Part shown: piece after piece, positions 43,652 through 51,268 of the stretch
How positions within the stretch are numbered: position 1 is the stretch's first letter
Layout: each line of letters begins with the position of its first letter
NCBI GenBank assembly: GCA_001898225.1
Contig: MKTJ01000077.1
Location: 318,352-382,351 of the forward strand
Origin: Chloroflexi bacterium 54-19
Lineage (GTDB): Bacteria; Chloroflexota; Chloroflexia; Chloroheliales; Chloroheliaceae
DNA: 64,000 nt
Reading direction: 5' to 3'
Program-made: the position numbers and the translations under genes
The notes under the pieces: generated by a model
The model's database searches: none
What the model saw: the letters and a program-made list of their open reading frames with translations, nothing else
What the model was told of the DNA's origin: nothing

Positions 43652-44359
43652 ATGACAACGGGAAATGACCAATTTGGGGTCATCTGGGACTTTGACGGGA
43701 CACTCATAGACAGCATGCCAACCCACTTCGCGGCCTGGCAGCGTTTTATGCAAGAACATAATATTACCTTTACCGAAAAGGAATTTTTGTCATTGGCAGG
43801 CATGTCTGCCGAGGAAACCCTCCAGCACTATTTCAAGGATGTTCCCCAGGACGAACTGGTCCGGATGGGCGACCTGAAAAACAGCTACTACAGGGAAGTC
43901 GCGGCCAGGGATGGCATTATATTCGCGCCGGGGGCGGTCGAACTTCTCAAGGTTCTGCACGAAGCGGGGTTCAAGCAGGCTATCGGTAGCGGTACCCACA
44001 TGCGGAATTTAGATGTAGCGTTCAGCCAGCACCCCTGGCTGCGCGATTATTTAGAGGTGATTGTCGTGGCGGACCACGTTTCCCGGACGAAGCCCGACCC
44101 CGAAATCTTCCTTATGGCGGCTCAGAATTTAGGGCTGTCTCCAAGGGATTGCCTGGTTATCGAGGATGGCTTGCTTGGTATCGAAGCAGCTAAACGGGCC
44201 GGGATGGTCTCGGTAGCTCTGGTCTGGCCGGGACAGGTCGCCGCCGATTTTCTCGCCAGGGGCGCGACCCAGGTGGTCAACAGCCTGACTGAACTGACGC
44301 CCGCGACCATCATCGAACTGATTGAACGTAACCGCCAACCCGTTGAAAGCCAGGGTTAA
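43652..44359 (+). CDS. HAD-superfamily phosphatase, beta-phosphoglucomutase-like
   Basis: The 235-residue protein has HAD motif I WDFDGTLIDSMP, motif II GSGTHMRN, motif III Lys in SRTKPDPEIF and motif IV VIEDGLLGIEAAKRAG, with a C1 cap between motifs I and II as in beta-phosphoglucomutase and small sugar-phosphate phosphatases. Motif I has Asp-x-Asp, so phosphoryl transfer is expected; the substrate is unknown. The start at 43652 leads directly into the HAD motif. The stop is 3 bases before the PadR gene, which implies an operon. Confidence 0.87.
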   Translation: MTTGNDQFGVIWDFDGTLIDSMPTHFAAWQRFMQEHNITFTEKEFLSLAGMSAEETLQHYFKDVPQDELVRMGDLKNSYYREVAARDGIIFAPGAVELLKVLHEAGFKQAIGSGTHMRNLDVAFSQHPWLRDYLEVIVVADHVSRTKPDPEIFLMAAQNLGLSPRDCLVIEDGLLGIEAAKRAGMVSVALVWPGQVAADFLARGATQVVNSLTELTPATIIELIERNRQPVESQG

Positions 44360-44362
44360 AAG

Positions 44363-44965
44363 ATGACGACTGACGAAATTCCATCTCAATCGGGTTCGTC
44401 AAAAAAGGGGCGGTCGCCGCTCTTACCCCGGCGGCCTGCAACCGAATACGCTTTGCTGGGTTTGTTGCTGGACGGCCCCAGCCACGGCTACGACCTGACC
44501 CGCCAGTTCGCCGCCGACACCGAACTGGGCAAGGTCTGCCGCCTGGAAATGAGTATGCTGTATGGCTTGCTCAAAAAGTTGGAGAAGGAAGGGCTGCTTG
44601 GCGGCCATGACGAACCGGTAGGAGGGCAAAAGACGCGCCGGGTAGTCGAGCTAACCCCGGCGGGCCGGGCCGAGTTTGAGGAGTGGTTGGCCGAGCCGGT
44701 CCAGCACAACCGCGAAATCCGGTTTAATTTCCTGGTAAAACTTTATTTCGCCCGCCAGCGCAGCAAGGAACTGGTGTTGCGCCTGTTGGACGGCCAGATT
44801 GAATTCAACCAGTTGCTGCTCAAGAAGTTTCTAAACCAGAAACAGGCTGTAGCCCCCCATCAATTCGAGGACTGGGTAGTTGAATACCGGCTCGAACAGA
44901 CCAACGCCGCCCTGCGCTGGCTGACCCAATGCCGCTATGAATTGCAGAATGATGCAGGTGTTTAG
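44363..44965 (+). CDS. PadR-family transcriptional regulator
   Basis: The 200-residue protein has the PadR winged helix (about 26-105: EYALLGLLLDGPSHGYDL, MSMLYGLLKKLEKEGLLG, RRVVELTPAGRAEFEEWL) and a C-terminal helical dimerisation region (about 125-195). PadR proteins are mostly ligand-released repressors of detoxification or efflux genes. It lies 3 bases after the HAD gene; the target is unknown. An AGTGGTCAG repeat variant overlaps its stop codon. Confidence 0.87.
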   Translation: MTTDEIPSQSGSSKKGRSPLLPRRPATEYALLGLLLDGPSHGYDLTRQFAADTELGKVCRLEMSMLYGLLKKLEKEGLLGGHDEPVGGQKTRRVVELTPAGRAEFEEWLAEPVQHNREIRFNFLVKLYFARQRSKELVLRLLDGQIEFNQLLLKKFLNQKQAVAPHQFEDWVVEYRLEQTNAALRWLTQCRYELQNDAGV

Positions 44966-45000
44966 TGGTCAGTTTTAGTGTTTAGTAAGAGAGGGAAATT

Positions 45001-45141
45001 TGTTATTCCGAGCGCCGTTGGCGAATATTTCGAATGGGTTTTGTCATTCTGTGCCTTTGGCACAGAATCTCCGGTCCGCTGGACAATATCACTGTCGTTA
45101 GTGCATCGAATAGAGTTCCTGGGTTCCCCCCGAATGCCAGG
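45001..45141. repeat. Degenerate MITE/REP-like segment
   Basis: TGTTATTCCGAGCG at the left, TGTCATTCTGTGCC...CACAGAATCT in the middle and CGAATGCCAGG at the right resemble a decayed copy of a TGTCATTCCG-ended repeat (compare 35806-36078 and 50708-50735). TGTGCCTTTGGCACA inside it is a hairpin. It fills most of the gap between the convergent PadR and PARG genes. Confidence 0.4.
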
Positions 45142-45165
45142 TACCATGACCTTCTCTACTTGCTA

Positions 45166-45999
45166 TTACCCCGCCAGTTCCCTTTTGAAGGTTTCCAGGA
45201 ACGGTCTGTTCGCTTCTCTTTCGTAAATCCCAAAGACTACCAGGTCGAAAGCGCCCGCAAAACCGGGATGTGAAAGCCACTCCGCGAAAGCCCTCGCGAC
45301 CTGGGCCGGGTTGTTCCGAAAGACCCCGCAACCCCACGCCCCCAGGACCAGTGTCCGGTGACCCTGTTCGGCGGCCAGGCATAATACCATCCCGGCCCGG
45401 CGCTTTAACGTCACTTCGATTTCCTTTTCTTTGTCCGGTTCACGTCTTAAGAATTCCCCGGCGTTTGGGGCCGGGGCCGTGATTATAGCCGGGAGAAAGG
45501 GACGGTCGAGCAGGTTTAACCGCTCGTCCCGGAAGAACGGGACGCCAGGCGAGTAAATCATATAGTCGGTGTAGAGCATCGAGCCGTAAGCCCGGTTGGC
45601 CTCGTAATAACCGGTTTGGGGTAGCAGACATTCGTACAGGGCCGAACACCGGGCCAGGTCTTCCTCCTGCGACTTTGCGCCCGTTAAAAAGCCGCCGCCG
45701 GGATTTTTGGCCGACGCGAAATTCAGGGCCACGCCCCCGGTCATCCCCGCCTCGTAAAGCCGCCGGGCCGCTATCGCGGTAGTTTCCGGGGTGATTTCGA
45801 CAGCCGGAGGGCCGGACACCCCGCTCTTTTCCTGCCGGGTCCCCAGGAGACCGGCCAGGTGCTCCGGCGTATACAGGCGGGTGCCAGCGATAGACTCCCC
45901 TATATCAGGGGCAATGTGGATGTGTATCCCGTTTTTCGATAGGTATTCGCCCTGCCTGGTGATGGCGAGGGTTTCCTGGGCTACTTCTACCAGGTTCAT
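45166..45999 (-). CDS. Bacterial-type poly(ADP-ribose) glycohydrolase (TIGR02452/DUF2263)
   Basis: The 277-residue protein has the PARG catalytic signature: GGG (101-103) in NPGGGFLTGAKS, then QEE (111-113), of which the last Glu is the catalytic acid. YSPGVPFFR and LGAWGCGVFRNNP, typical of the macrodomain fold, are also present. It should remove ADP-ribose from modified targets. No ADP-ribosyltransferase is adjacent. It follows the methylmalonyl-CoA epimerase gene by 9 bases, so it sits at the end of a metabolic-looking operon. Confidence 0.88.
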   Translation of the reverse strand: MNLVEVAQETLAITRQGEYLSKNGIHIHIAPDIGESIAGTRLYTPEHLAGLLGTRQEKSGVSGPPAVEITPETTAIAARRLYEAGMTGGVALNFASAKNPGGGFLTGAKSQEEDLARCSALYECLLPQTGYYEANRAYGSMLYTDYMIYSPGVPFFRDERLNLLDRPFLPAIITAPAPNAGEFLRREPDKEKEIEVTLKRRAGMVLCLAAEQGHRTLVLGAWGCGVFRNNPAQVARAFAEWLSHPGFAGAFDLVVFGIYEREANRPFLETFKRELAG

Positions 46000-46008
46000 A
46001 GGTGCTTT

Positions 46009-46431
46009 TTATTCCTCCGGTGTGCCGGGCGCGTCCTGGCTCAACTCAATCAGGACGCCTTTGCTGGCCTTCGGATGGACAAAGGCGATTTCCTTGTGGT
46101 GCGCGCCCAGTCTCGGTTCGTTGTCAATCAGAGGCATTTCACGCTGTTTCAATTCTTCCAGGCTTTCCGGCACACTGTCCACGTCCAGGCAGATATGGTG
46201 TATTCCTTCGCCGCGCCGGGCGATAAACTTGGCAATCGGGGAGTCGTCGTTGAGCGGTTCGAGCAGTTCGATGCGGCTTTCCCCCACCGGCAAAAAAGCT
46301 ACCCGCACGCCCTGGTCCTCGACCACCTCAAAGCCCAGGTTTTCCAGGCCGAGCGCCTCCTGGTAGAAACTCAGCACGCTCTGAATATCTTTTACCGCGA
46401 TGCCAATGTGGTCAAACTTTTTAACACCCAT
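46009..46431 (-). CDS. mce: Methylmalonyl-CoA epimerase
   Basis: The 140-residue VOC-fold enzyme matches methylmalonyl-CoA epimerase in length and motifs: FDHIGIAVKD with metal His8, VAFLPVGESRIELLEP, GEGIHHICLDVD with a second metal His, and KGVLIELSQ with metal Glu. It interconverts the (R) and (S) forms for the mutase in propionyl-CoA or odd-chain metabolism. No mutase gene is in the window. ATG is preceded by GAGGGG. The PARG gene follows 9 bases later. Confidence 0.9.
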   Translation of the reverse strand: MGVKKFDHIGIAVKDIQSVLSFYQEALGLENLGFEVVEDQGVRVAFLPVGESRIELLEPLNDDSPIAKFIARRGEGIHHICLDVDSVPESLEELKQREMPLIDNEPRLGAHHKEIAFVHPKASKGVLIELSQDAPGTPEE

Positions 46432-46510
46432 GTATCCCCTCTTTTCTTTCCCTGTTTTAAGGGTTCATTCTTAAATTTCGCCTGACCTACAGTATACACC
46501 ACGCTTTATT

Positions 46511-46906
46511 TTATGCCGGGATTATTTCGTCCTGCCATCCCAATCTGGCCTCTTTAAGGGCGGTTTCCAGGCTGTCAAAACGAAGGATACTCGCGATTAA
46601 GCCTTCCCTGACTGTAAAGAAGGAGGCGACCGTCTGGCTACCGGTTACCTTACCTGTAGCGGGTTCCACCCATTCGCCTTTTTCTTCGACCACCACCGCA
46701 GCCTCCCGGACAAAGTAACGCAGCGGCCACAAGCGGACATTGGCCCGGCCAAACCACTCCCGCACCACTTCCGAGCCCTGGGTCTTGCCGCGAGGCCCGC
46801 CGACCTCGACATCGGGCCGGACTTTTTCTACCAGCCGCTCGACCTGCCCTTCGTTAAGGGCGGTATGCCAGTCGGCCACAATTTTTAACGCCGAGTCTTC
46901 TTCCAT
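46511..46906 (-). CDS. NTF2/SnoaL-like protein
   Basis: The 131-residue protein has the cone-shaped NTF2-like pattern: an N-terminal helix with IVADWHTALNEGQVERLVE, VRPDVEVGGPRG, and C-terminal strands VASFFTVREGLIASILRFDSLETAL. The family spans polyketide cyclases, isomerases and non-enzymatic binding proteins, so no function is assigned. ATG is preceded by GGAG. It lies between two VOC-fold genes in the same orientation. Confidence 0.75.
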   Translation of the reverse strand: MEEDSALKIVADWHTALNEGQVERLVEKVRPDVEVGGPRGKTQGSEVVREWFGRANVRLWPLRYFVREAAVVVEEKGEWVEPATGKVTGSQTVASFFTVREGLIASILRFDSLETALKEARLGWQDEIIPA

Positions 46907-46946
46907 CGTCTTTACTCCAGCTTATTTTTTGAACCTGAGGGTATTA

Positions 46947-47342
46947 CTATTCAAATAGCGGTGCCCCTATTCGCAGGGTATGCCCATCCAGGTCTTTCAC
47001 CAGCATTTCTCGCATACCCCACGGTTTATCGGTAGGAACCTCCGCAATAATTGCGCCACTCGCTTCTAATTCCCCGTGTAAAGCTCCCAGGTCTTCTACC
47101 GACGGCATATCCAGGTAAATCCAGGTGCCGGGACTACCCTGACACTGCTGGCAGAGCATCAGGCGAAACATATCCCGCTTGACCTCGGCAAAAGTTGGCG
47201 GGTTATTCTCTGGTTCCGACCACGCGAAAGCCAGCTTAAAGCCGAGCTTATCGCGGTAGTATTCCAGGCTTTCCGGCACATTATTGACATTCAGAATAGT
47301 GGCAACCCCACTAAAAGCCGGACTTTCTTGTTTTGTTTTCAT
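46947..47342 (-). CDS. VOC-family glyoxalase/bleomycin-resistance-like protein
   Basis: The 131-residue protein contains two beta-alpha-beta-beta-beta units of the VOC superfamily: ATILNVNNVPESLEYYRDKLGFKLAF and a second starting IYLDMPSVEDLGALHGEL, ending in VKDLDGHTLRIG. Members include drug-binding resistance proteins, glyoxalases and dioxygenases. The substrate is unknown. It is 40 bases upstream of the NTF2-like gene. Confidence 0.8.
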   Translation of the reverse strand: MKTKQESPAFSGVATILNVNNVPESLEYYRDKLGFKLAFAWSEPENNPPTFAEVKRDMFRLMLCQQCQGSPGTWIYLDMPSVEDLGALHGELEASGAIIAEVPTDKPWGMREMLVKDLDGHTLRIGAPLFE

Positions 47343-47364
47343 TTATTAACCCCAGAATTACAAA

Positions 47365-47901
47365 TTATTCTTCGGCGGTAAGGCTCTGGAAAAGTTTCTC
47401 CTGGGCCCGGCGCGCCCTGACCCTGACCGCCGGGCTACCTGTCCGCGCCAGTTCGTCCAGCATGGGTAGGAGTTTAACCTGCCTGGCTGGGTCGTCCCCG
47501 GCCAGTTCGACCATCGCTTCAAAAGCCGCGATTATAACCGTCACGTTTTTATCTTCTAAAAAGCCGCGCAGAACTTCGCTGACCCGTTCTTTTTCCGCTG
47601 CGGTCAGGCGTAGATGGGGTAAGAGCATGATCAGGTTGCGGCGGTACTGGCGTTCTTTAGCTCTTGACAGGACCTCAATAAGACGGGTGTTGTAGGGGAT
47701 GAGATAATCGGGATGTTGCCAGGCTACCCGCCCAATCACCTGGGCCGAACGCATTCTTACCAGCGAATCCGGGCTGACCGCTCCCTTAAAAATATCATCC
47801 AATAAAGCCGGGTTGGCTTCCACTTCTTCACTCACCATAATCACCGGAAAGGTGGCGTTAGGGTCGCCACCTTCCAGCTTTTTCAATATCTCAGTTGACA
47901 T
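47365..47901 (-). CDS. HEAT-repeat-like protein
   Basis: The 178-residue protein is almost wholly helical, with about four HEAT-like pairs: SLVRMRSAQVIGRVAW, YRRNLIMLLPHL, VTVIIAAFEAMVELAG and SPAVRVRARRAQEKLF. These modules bind other proteins; the partner is unknown. It starts 4 bases after the hydrolase gene, so the two are certainly in one operon. Confidence 0.75.
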   Translation of the reverse strand: MSTEILKKLEGGDPNATFPVIMVSEEVEANPALLDDIFKGAVSPDSLVRMRSAQVIGRVAWQHPDYLIPYNTRLIEVLSRAKERQYRRNLIMLLPHLRLTAAEKERVSEVLRGFLEDKNVTVIIAAFEAMVELAGDDPARQVKLLPMLDELARTGSPAVRVRARRAQEKLFQSLTAEE

Positions 47902-47905
47902 AATG

Positions 47906-48742
47906 CTAAAACTTTCCGAGTGACCCTAAAAATAACATAACTTCCCGGTTGAATTGTTCGGGTTCTTCCATATTGGGCAAGTGGTTGGCGTTGGGTATGA
48001 CCACTTTGCGCGCATTGGGGATGTCGGTCGCCAGTTGGTCGCCTATTCCCTGGATAACAGGGTTATCCAGTTCACCGATTACCACCAGGGCCGGGACCTT
48101 GATTTCACCAAGCCGTCCCGCCGCCGGGTTAGCAGGGTATTGTTCTTCACCCGGTTTAGGTGGGTTTTTGGCCGCAATCAGGCTCATTTCGCGTACTTTC
48201 TCCCGGACGCCGGGCCGGACCATCTCCGGCGCGCGTGGTCCGTCCACCCAGATTTTGAGGCCTAACTCGACCTCTTTATCGTAATCCCCGCTAGCCTCGG
48301 CGGCTTCGACTTCTTGCCAGAGTTTCTCCATTTCCGGTGTAATGGTTGTATTATCTTTGAAACCGCCCAACCCGGCGCAGACCGTGACCAACCCGGCCAC
48401 TTTACCGGGATTTTCGAGGGCGTAGTCTATAATGGTGCGCCCACCCATCGAGCAGCCGACCAACGCCACTTTTTCCAGGCCGAAGAATTCGACCAACTTT
48501 TTCAGGTCATCCATGTGAGAAAAAGGGCCTTCGCCTTTCGGGGTGAGGCCGTAGCCGCGCAGGTCATAGCGAAGCACCTTATAGCCGTGCCTGAAAAGCT
48601 CGAACTGAGCGTCCCACATCCGGTGGTCGGCAATCCCGGCGTGGACCCAGATAACCGGGCTGCCAATCCCGTCAATTTCGTAATAAAAAGGGACACCGTT
48701 GATTTCAACCGTGCCTTTTTCTCTTTCGCTGCTGTTTTCCAT
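47906..48742 (-). CDS. Alpha/beta hydrolase (3-oxoadipate enol-lactonase-like)
   Basis: The 278-residue protein shows VIWVHAGIADHRMWDAQ, YDLRGYGLT, nucleophile Ser in VGCSMGGRTIIDYAL, Asp in VVIGELDNP and His in PNANHLPNMEEPEQF. The layout is close to 3-oxoadipate enol-lactonase and related esterases, but activity cannot be assigned. It is the first gene of a minus-strand run that continues with the HEAT, VOC and NTF2 genes. ATG is preceded by AGGAAAA. Confidence 0.85.
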   Translation of the reverse strand: MENSSEREKGTVEINGVPFYYEIDGIGSPVIWVHAGIADHRMWDAQFELFRHGYKVLRYDLRGYGLTPKGEGPFSHMDDLKKLVEFFGLEKVALVGCSMGGRTIIDYALENPGKVAGLVTVCAGLGGFKDNTTITPEMEKLWQEVEAAEASGDYDKEVELGLKIWVDGPRAPEMVRPGVREKVREMSLIAAKNPPKPGEEQYPANPAAGRLGEIKVPALVVIGELDNPVIQGIGDQLATDIPNARKVVIPNANHLPNMEEPEQFNREVMLFLGSLGKF

Positions 48743-48905
48743 AAATTTTCCTGAATTTCTCCTGGATTTTTACCGGAAGCTTCTTTGTTGTTGGGTACGT
48801 TCCCCAGTATAACACCCTGCTTCAACGACTCCATCCTCAGACGAAAATTTAGGAGCCGCATTATTAAAACTAAACACCAAACACTAAACACTTTGCATCC
48901 CTATT

Positions 48906-48934
48906 TTGACTAATTTCTCACAATCCCGTATAAT
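48906..48934 (+). promoter_or_regulatory. Near-consensus sigma-70 promoter of the Mn riboswitch transcript
   Basis: TTGACT (48906-48911) and a perfect TATAAT (48929-48934) are exactly 17 bases apart. Transcription would start near 48941, just before the aptamer. Confidence 0.8.
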
Positions 48935-48945
48935 AGTTACACACT

Positions 48946-49062
48946 AAGGGGGAGTAACCGCCGGTGAGAGCCGGACGTTCATCGACATACTAGCGGCCAA
49001 TAGGTTCGCTCGGTGGGCGTAGCAGTGTTAGACGTTTGTTTGGCGAGACCTTTGGTGCGTGC
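48946..49062 (+). ncRNA. yybP-ykoY manganese riboswitch aptamer
   Basis: The conserved parts of the motif are visible: AAGGGGGAGTAAC at the 5' side (first loop), CATCGACATACT in the middle (the ATACT loop that binds Mn2+), and GCGAGACCTTT at the 3' side. The two ends can pair as P1 (CACTAAGG with CCTTTGGTG). A variable arm with GCCGGTGAGAGCCGG lies between. This class senses Mn2+ and controls exporters; the downstream gene encodes a UPF0016/GDT1 protein, the expected partner. Confidence 0.85.
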
Positions 49063-49116
49063 AATATCTTAATCTTTTTACAGGTTAGGATTCGGCGCGC
49101 ACCAAAGGTCTTTTTT
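49047..49116 (+). terminator. Riboswitch-controlled intrinsic terminator
   Basis: GACCTTTGGTGCGTGC (49047-49062) pairs with GCGCGCACCAAAGGTC (49095-49110), with only one G-T pair, and is followed by TTTTTT. The left arm is also the 3' strand of the aptamer P1 and core, so aptamer folding with Mn2+ should block the terminator and turn the gene on. Confidence 0.85.
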
Positions 49117-49228
49117 ATTGCCCGGACCTGCCTGTTTCCTCCTTCTGTGGTTTTACCGGCAAAAATCAGACCATGTTACCTGGTCTGGTGGAGAGATAAT
49201 TATTCAGTTGACGAGGAAATAGCAAAAG

Positions 49229-49804
49229 ATGACCGCTTTTTTGATAGCCCTGTTTTTTGTCTTTATCGCCGAAATGGGCGATAAGACCCAGCTTGTCGCC
49301 CTGGCCTTTGCCACCCGCTACCGGCCCACTACCGTCATCCTGGGGGTGTTCCTGGCAACATTGGTGGTCCACCTTTTCTCGGTCGGCATCGGTGAATTGC
49401 TGGGGATTGCCCTGCCCCTTTTCTGGATAAAACTCCTGGCCGGGCTGGCTTTTATCGGCTTTGGTATCTGGACCCTGATAGGTGACAAACTGGAAGACGA
49501 GGAAAAGACCACTCAACAGCGCCAGTTCGGGCCGCTCATGACCGTGGCCGTAACCTTCTTCCTGGCCGAACTGGGTGACAAGACTATGCTGGCGACCATC
49601 ACGATTGCCAGCCAACAGCAGACCTTTATCCCGGTCTGGATTGGTAGCACCGTCGGGATGGTGATAGCGGACGGCCTGGCTGTGCTTGTCGGGATGGTCC
49701 TGGGCAAGCGCTTGCCGGAGCGGATTATCCAGATTGGCGCGGCGATTATCTTTATCGGGAGTGGTATTTTCACCCTGGTCGAAGCCTTTTTGCCGGCTGC
49801 CTGA
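49229..49804 (+). CDS. UPF0016/GDT1 (TMEM165)-family manganese exporter
   Basis: The 191-residue membrane protein has six predicted transmembrane helices in two homologous halves, each with the signature E-x-G-D-K-T: EMGDKT (residues 15-20) and ELGDKT (114-119). The family moves Ca2+/Mn2+ across membranes, and bacterial members export Mn2+. A manganese riboswitch lies directly upstream, which fits with induction under Mn excess. A charged loop (DKLEDEEKTTQQRQ) separates the halves. ATG 49229 follows an A-rich, poorly defined ribosome binding site (GAGGAAATAGCAAAAG). Confidence 0.92.
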   Translation: MTAFLIALFFVFIAEMGDKTQLVALAFATRYRPTTVILGVFLATLVVHLFSVGIGELLGIALPLFWIKLLAGLAFIGFGIWTLIGDKLEDEEKTTQQRQFGPLMTVAVTFFLAELGDKTMLATITIASQQQTFIPVWIGSTVGMVIADGLAVLVGMVLGKRLPERIIQIGAAIIFIGSGIFTLVEAFLPAA

Positions 49805-49921
49805 TCTCTCAAGATTGCCCGGTTTCACCCCTGGTGCTACAATCTGCCTGATAAAATAGCAAGCTCCCTAAAAAGCGTCTTGGACAAGCTCCCTGGAACT
49901 GGAAAATTCAAAGGAGAAGAT

Positions 49922-50623
49922 ATGCAACTCGGCCCGGATACTAGCGGAACAGAACTGATAACAGGCGGTGCTCTTACGGCGCTGGTACGGCGTCCCGAAG
50001 GGACAGCTTCGGCCAGCGGCAGCCCGGCCCTGGTAATGATTCATGGCTTTGGGGCTAACGAGGGCGATATTTACGAACTGGTCCCATTCGTGGATAAGCG
50101 CGTCCTGGTGGTCGCCCCGCGCGGCCCCATGAAGGTGGACGAAAACCCCAGGGGTAGCTGGCGCTGGTCGGTTCCGCAGGAAGATGGGTCGCCCGACCCG
50201 GCTGTTTTGCAGGAGAGTGTAGGCAAGGTTGCGACCCTTATCGGCCAGTTGTCCGAGCTAACGGGCGTAAAGGTAGACCCGACCCAGGTCTACCTTGGTG
50301 GGTTCAGCCAGGGTGGCCTTATGAGCCTGGAAATGGCGGCGAATTATCCCGATTTGTTGGCCGGGATTTTGCCCCAGAGCGGTTTTATCAGCGCGGGGGC
50401 CGAGGAAAAGTTGAGGGCCGGAGTTTTCAAAGGGAAACCGGCTTTTGTCGCGCATGGTACCCGCGACCAGGTGCTTGGTGTTGAAAAAGGCCGCCACATC
50501 AAAGAAGTCCTGGAGGCGGGTGGGGTGGACCTTACCTATAAGGAATACAATTTTGGGCATGTCACCAGCCCGGAAAGCCGTCGCGACTTTGCGAACTGGC
50601 TTAATCCGCGCCTGAGGTTTTAG
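49922..50623 (+). CDS. Phospholipase/carboxylesterase-family hydrolase
   Basis: The 233-residue alpha/beta hydrolase of the carboxylesterase/thioesterase (YpfH/EstB-like) group shows MIHGFGANEGDIYEL, the nucleophile in GGFSQGGLMSLEMA, Asp in HGTRDQVLG and the catalytic His in YNFGHVTSPE. Likely a cytosolic esterase; the substrate is unknown. The ATG at 49922 with AAGGAGA seven bases upstream is preferred over the in-frame TTG at 49880. The stop codon overlaps a copy of the AGTAGTCAG repeat. Confidence 0.87.
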   Translation: MQLGPDTSGTELITGGALTALVRRPEGTASASGSPALVMIHGFGANEGDIYELVPFVDKRVLVVAPRGPMKVDENPRGSWRWSVPQEDGSPDPAVLQESVGKVATLIGQLSELTGVKVDPTQVYLGGFSQGGLMSLEMAANYPDLLAGILPQSGFISAGAEEKLRAGVFKGKPAFVAHGTRDQVLGVEKGRHIKEVLEAGGVDLTYKEYNFGHVTSPESRRDFANWLNPRLRF

Positions 50624-50735
50624 TAGTCAGAAGTCAGAGGGCAGGAGTTAGTAAAAACCAGGGACTGGAGCCAACCTTTTGGTATTCGTTGCAGTTTTGG
50701 GGGGGGTTGTCATTCCGGGCGCAGTCAAGGAATCT
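50622..50735 (+). repeat. AGTAGTCAG repeat and TGTCATTCCG-type repeat fragment
   Basis: AGTAGTCAGAAGTCAG (50622-50637) overlaps the esterase stop codon. At 50708-50735, TGTCATTCCGGGCGCAGTCA and then AGGAATCT are related to the terminal repeats of the element at 35806-36078. No open frame is present in the 277-base gap. Confidence 0.45.
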
Positions 50736-50818
50736 AGCCCGTAGGGTTCTCTGGGGGCAGCGCCCGTGGCGTTGGCACAGGTCAGGGCCAAACATTATTT
50801 CAAACCTAAACTTTCGCA

Positions 50819-50850
50819 AACCCCACGGAATTAAAGCGTGGGGTTTCTTT
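50819..50850 (+). terminator. Rho-independent terminator
   Basis: AACCCCACG and CGTGGGGTT form a perfect 9-bp stem followed by TCTTTT, in the gap before the small gene at 50901. Confidence 0.85.
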
Positions 50851-50900
50851 TGCCAGGGTAACATGGGATAATATTCCCCTGATTCTTACTTTAGCGAGGG

Positions 50901-51227
50901 ATGTTAAAGCAAATGTCTGAAAACGATGATTGGCCTTTCGCTGACCCGAAGAATGTAGTGGTTTTTACGACAACCAGGATAACAAAGCAAAACGCGCCAA
51001 TTTTGTTTGTAACCCATGATGAGGATGACGGTTCCTGGCAATTTCTGGATGGCGGTGAACCTTCTTATGATGTGGCAAGCCTGGTTAGTCTAAAACGCAT
51101 TTTTACTCTAGACCCCACTATTGGGGAATTGGCTGAACTTCCTTGTGGCTGGAAAGCCTGGCGCGAGACAAAAGAAAGCCCCTGGCAAGTTTTCAACACT
51201 TCCGGCCAGGATGAAGAAGGAAATTAA
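50901..51227 (+). CDS. Small protein, DUF2185/Imm33-like
   Basis: The 108-residue protein has VTHDEDDGSWQFLDGGE, VSLKRIFTLDPTIGELAELP and GWKAWRETKESPWQ, which resembles the DUF2185/Imm33 group in my memory of that family. Imm33 is a predicted immunity domain in polymorphic toxin loci, but no toxin gene is nearby, and many DUF2185 proteins are simply of unknown function. ATG 50901 has GAGGG directly before it; the ATG at 50913 is an alternative. Confidence 0.6.
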   Translation: MLKQMSENDDWPFADPKNVVVFTTTRITKQNAPILFVTHDEDDGSWQFLDGGEPSYDVASLVSLKRIFTLDPTIGELAELPCGWKAWRETKESPWQVFNTSGQDEEGN

Positions 51228-51268
51228 AAATTCTTCTAAATACGAAAGATTAAGCTAGAAAAAGTTTT

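Larger units (their letters stand above)
48743..49228 (+). other. Regulatory intergenic region upstream of the UPF0016 gene
   Basis: These 486 bases contain a near-consensus promoter, a yybP-ykoY riboswitch and its terminator, listed separately. The part from 48743 to 48905 is AT-rich and includes the promoter of the divergent hydrolase gene; nothing else stands out there. Confidence 0.7.
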
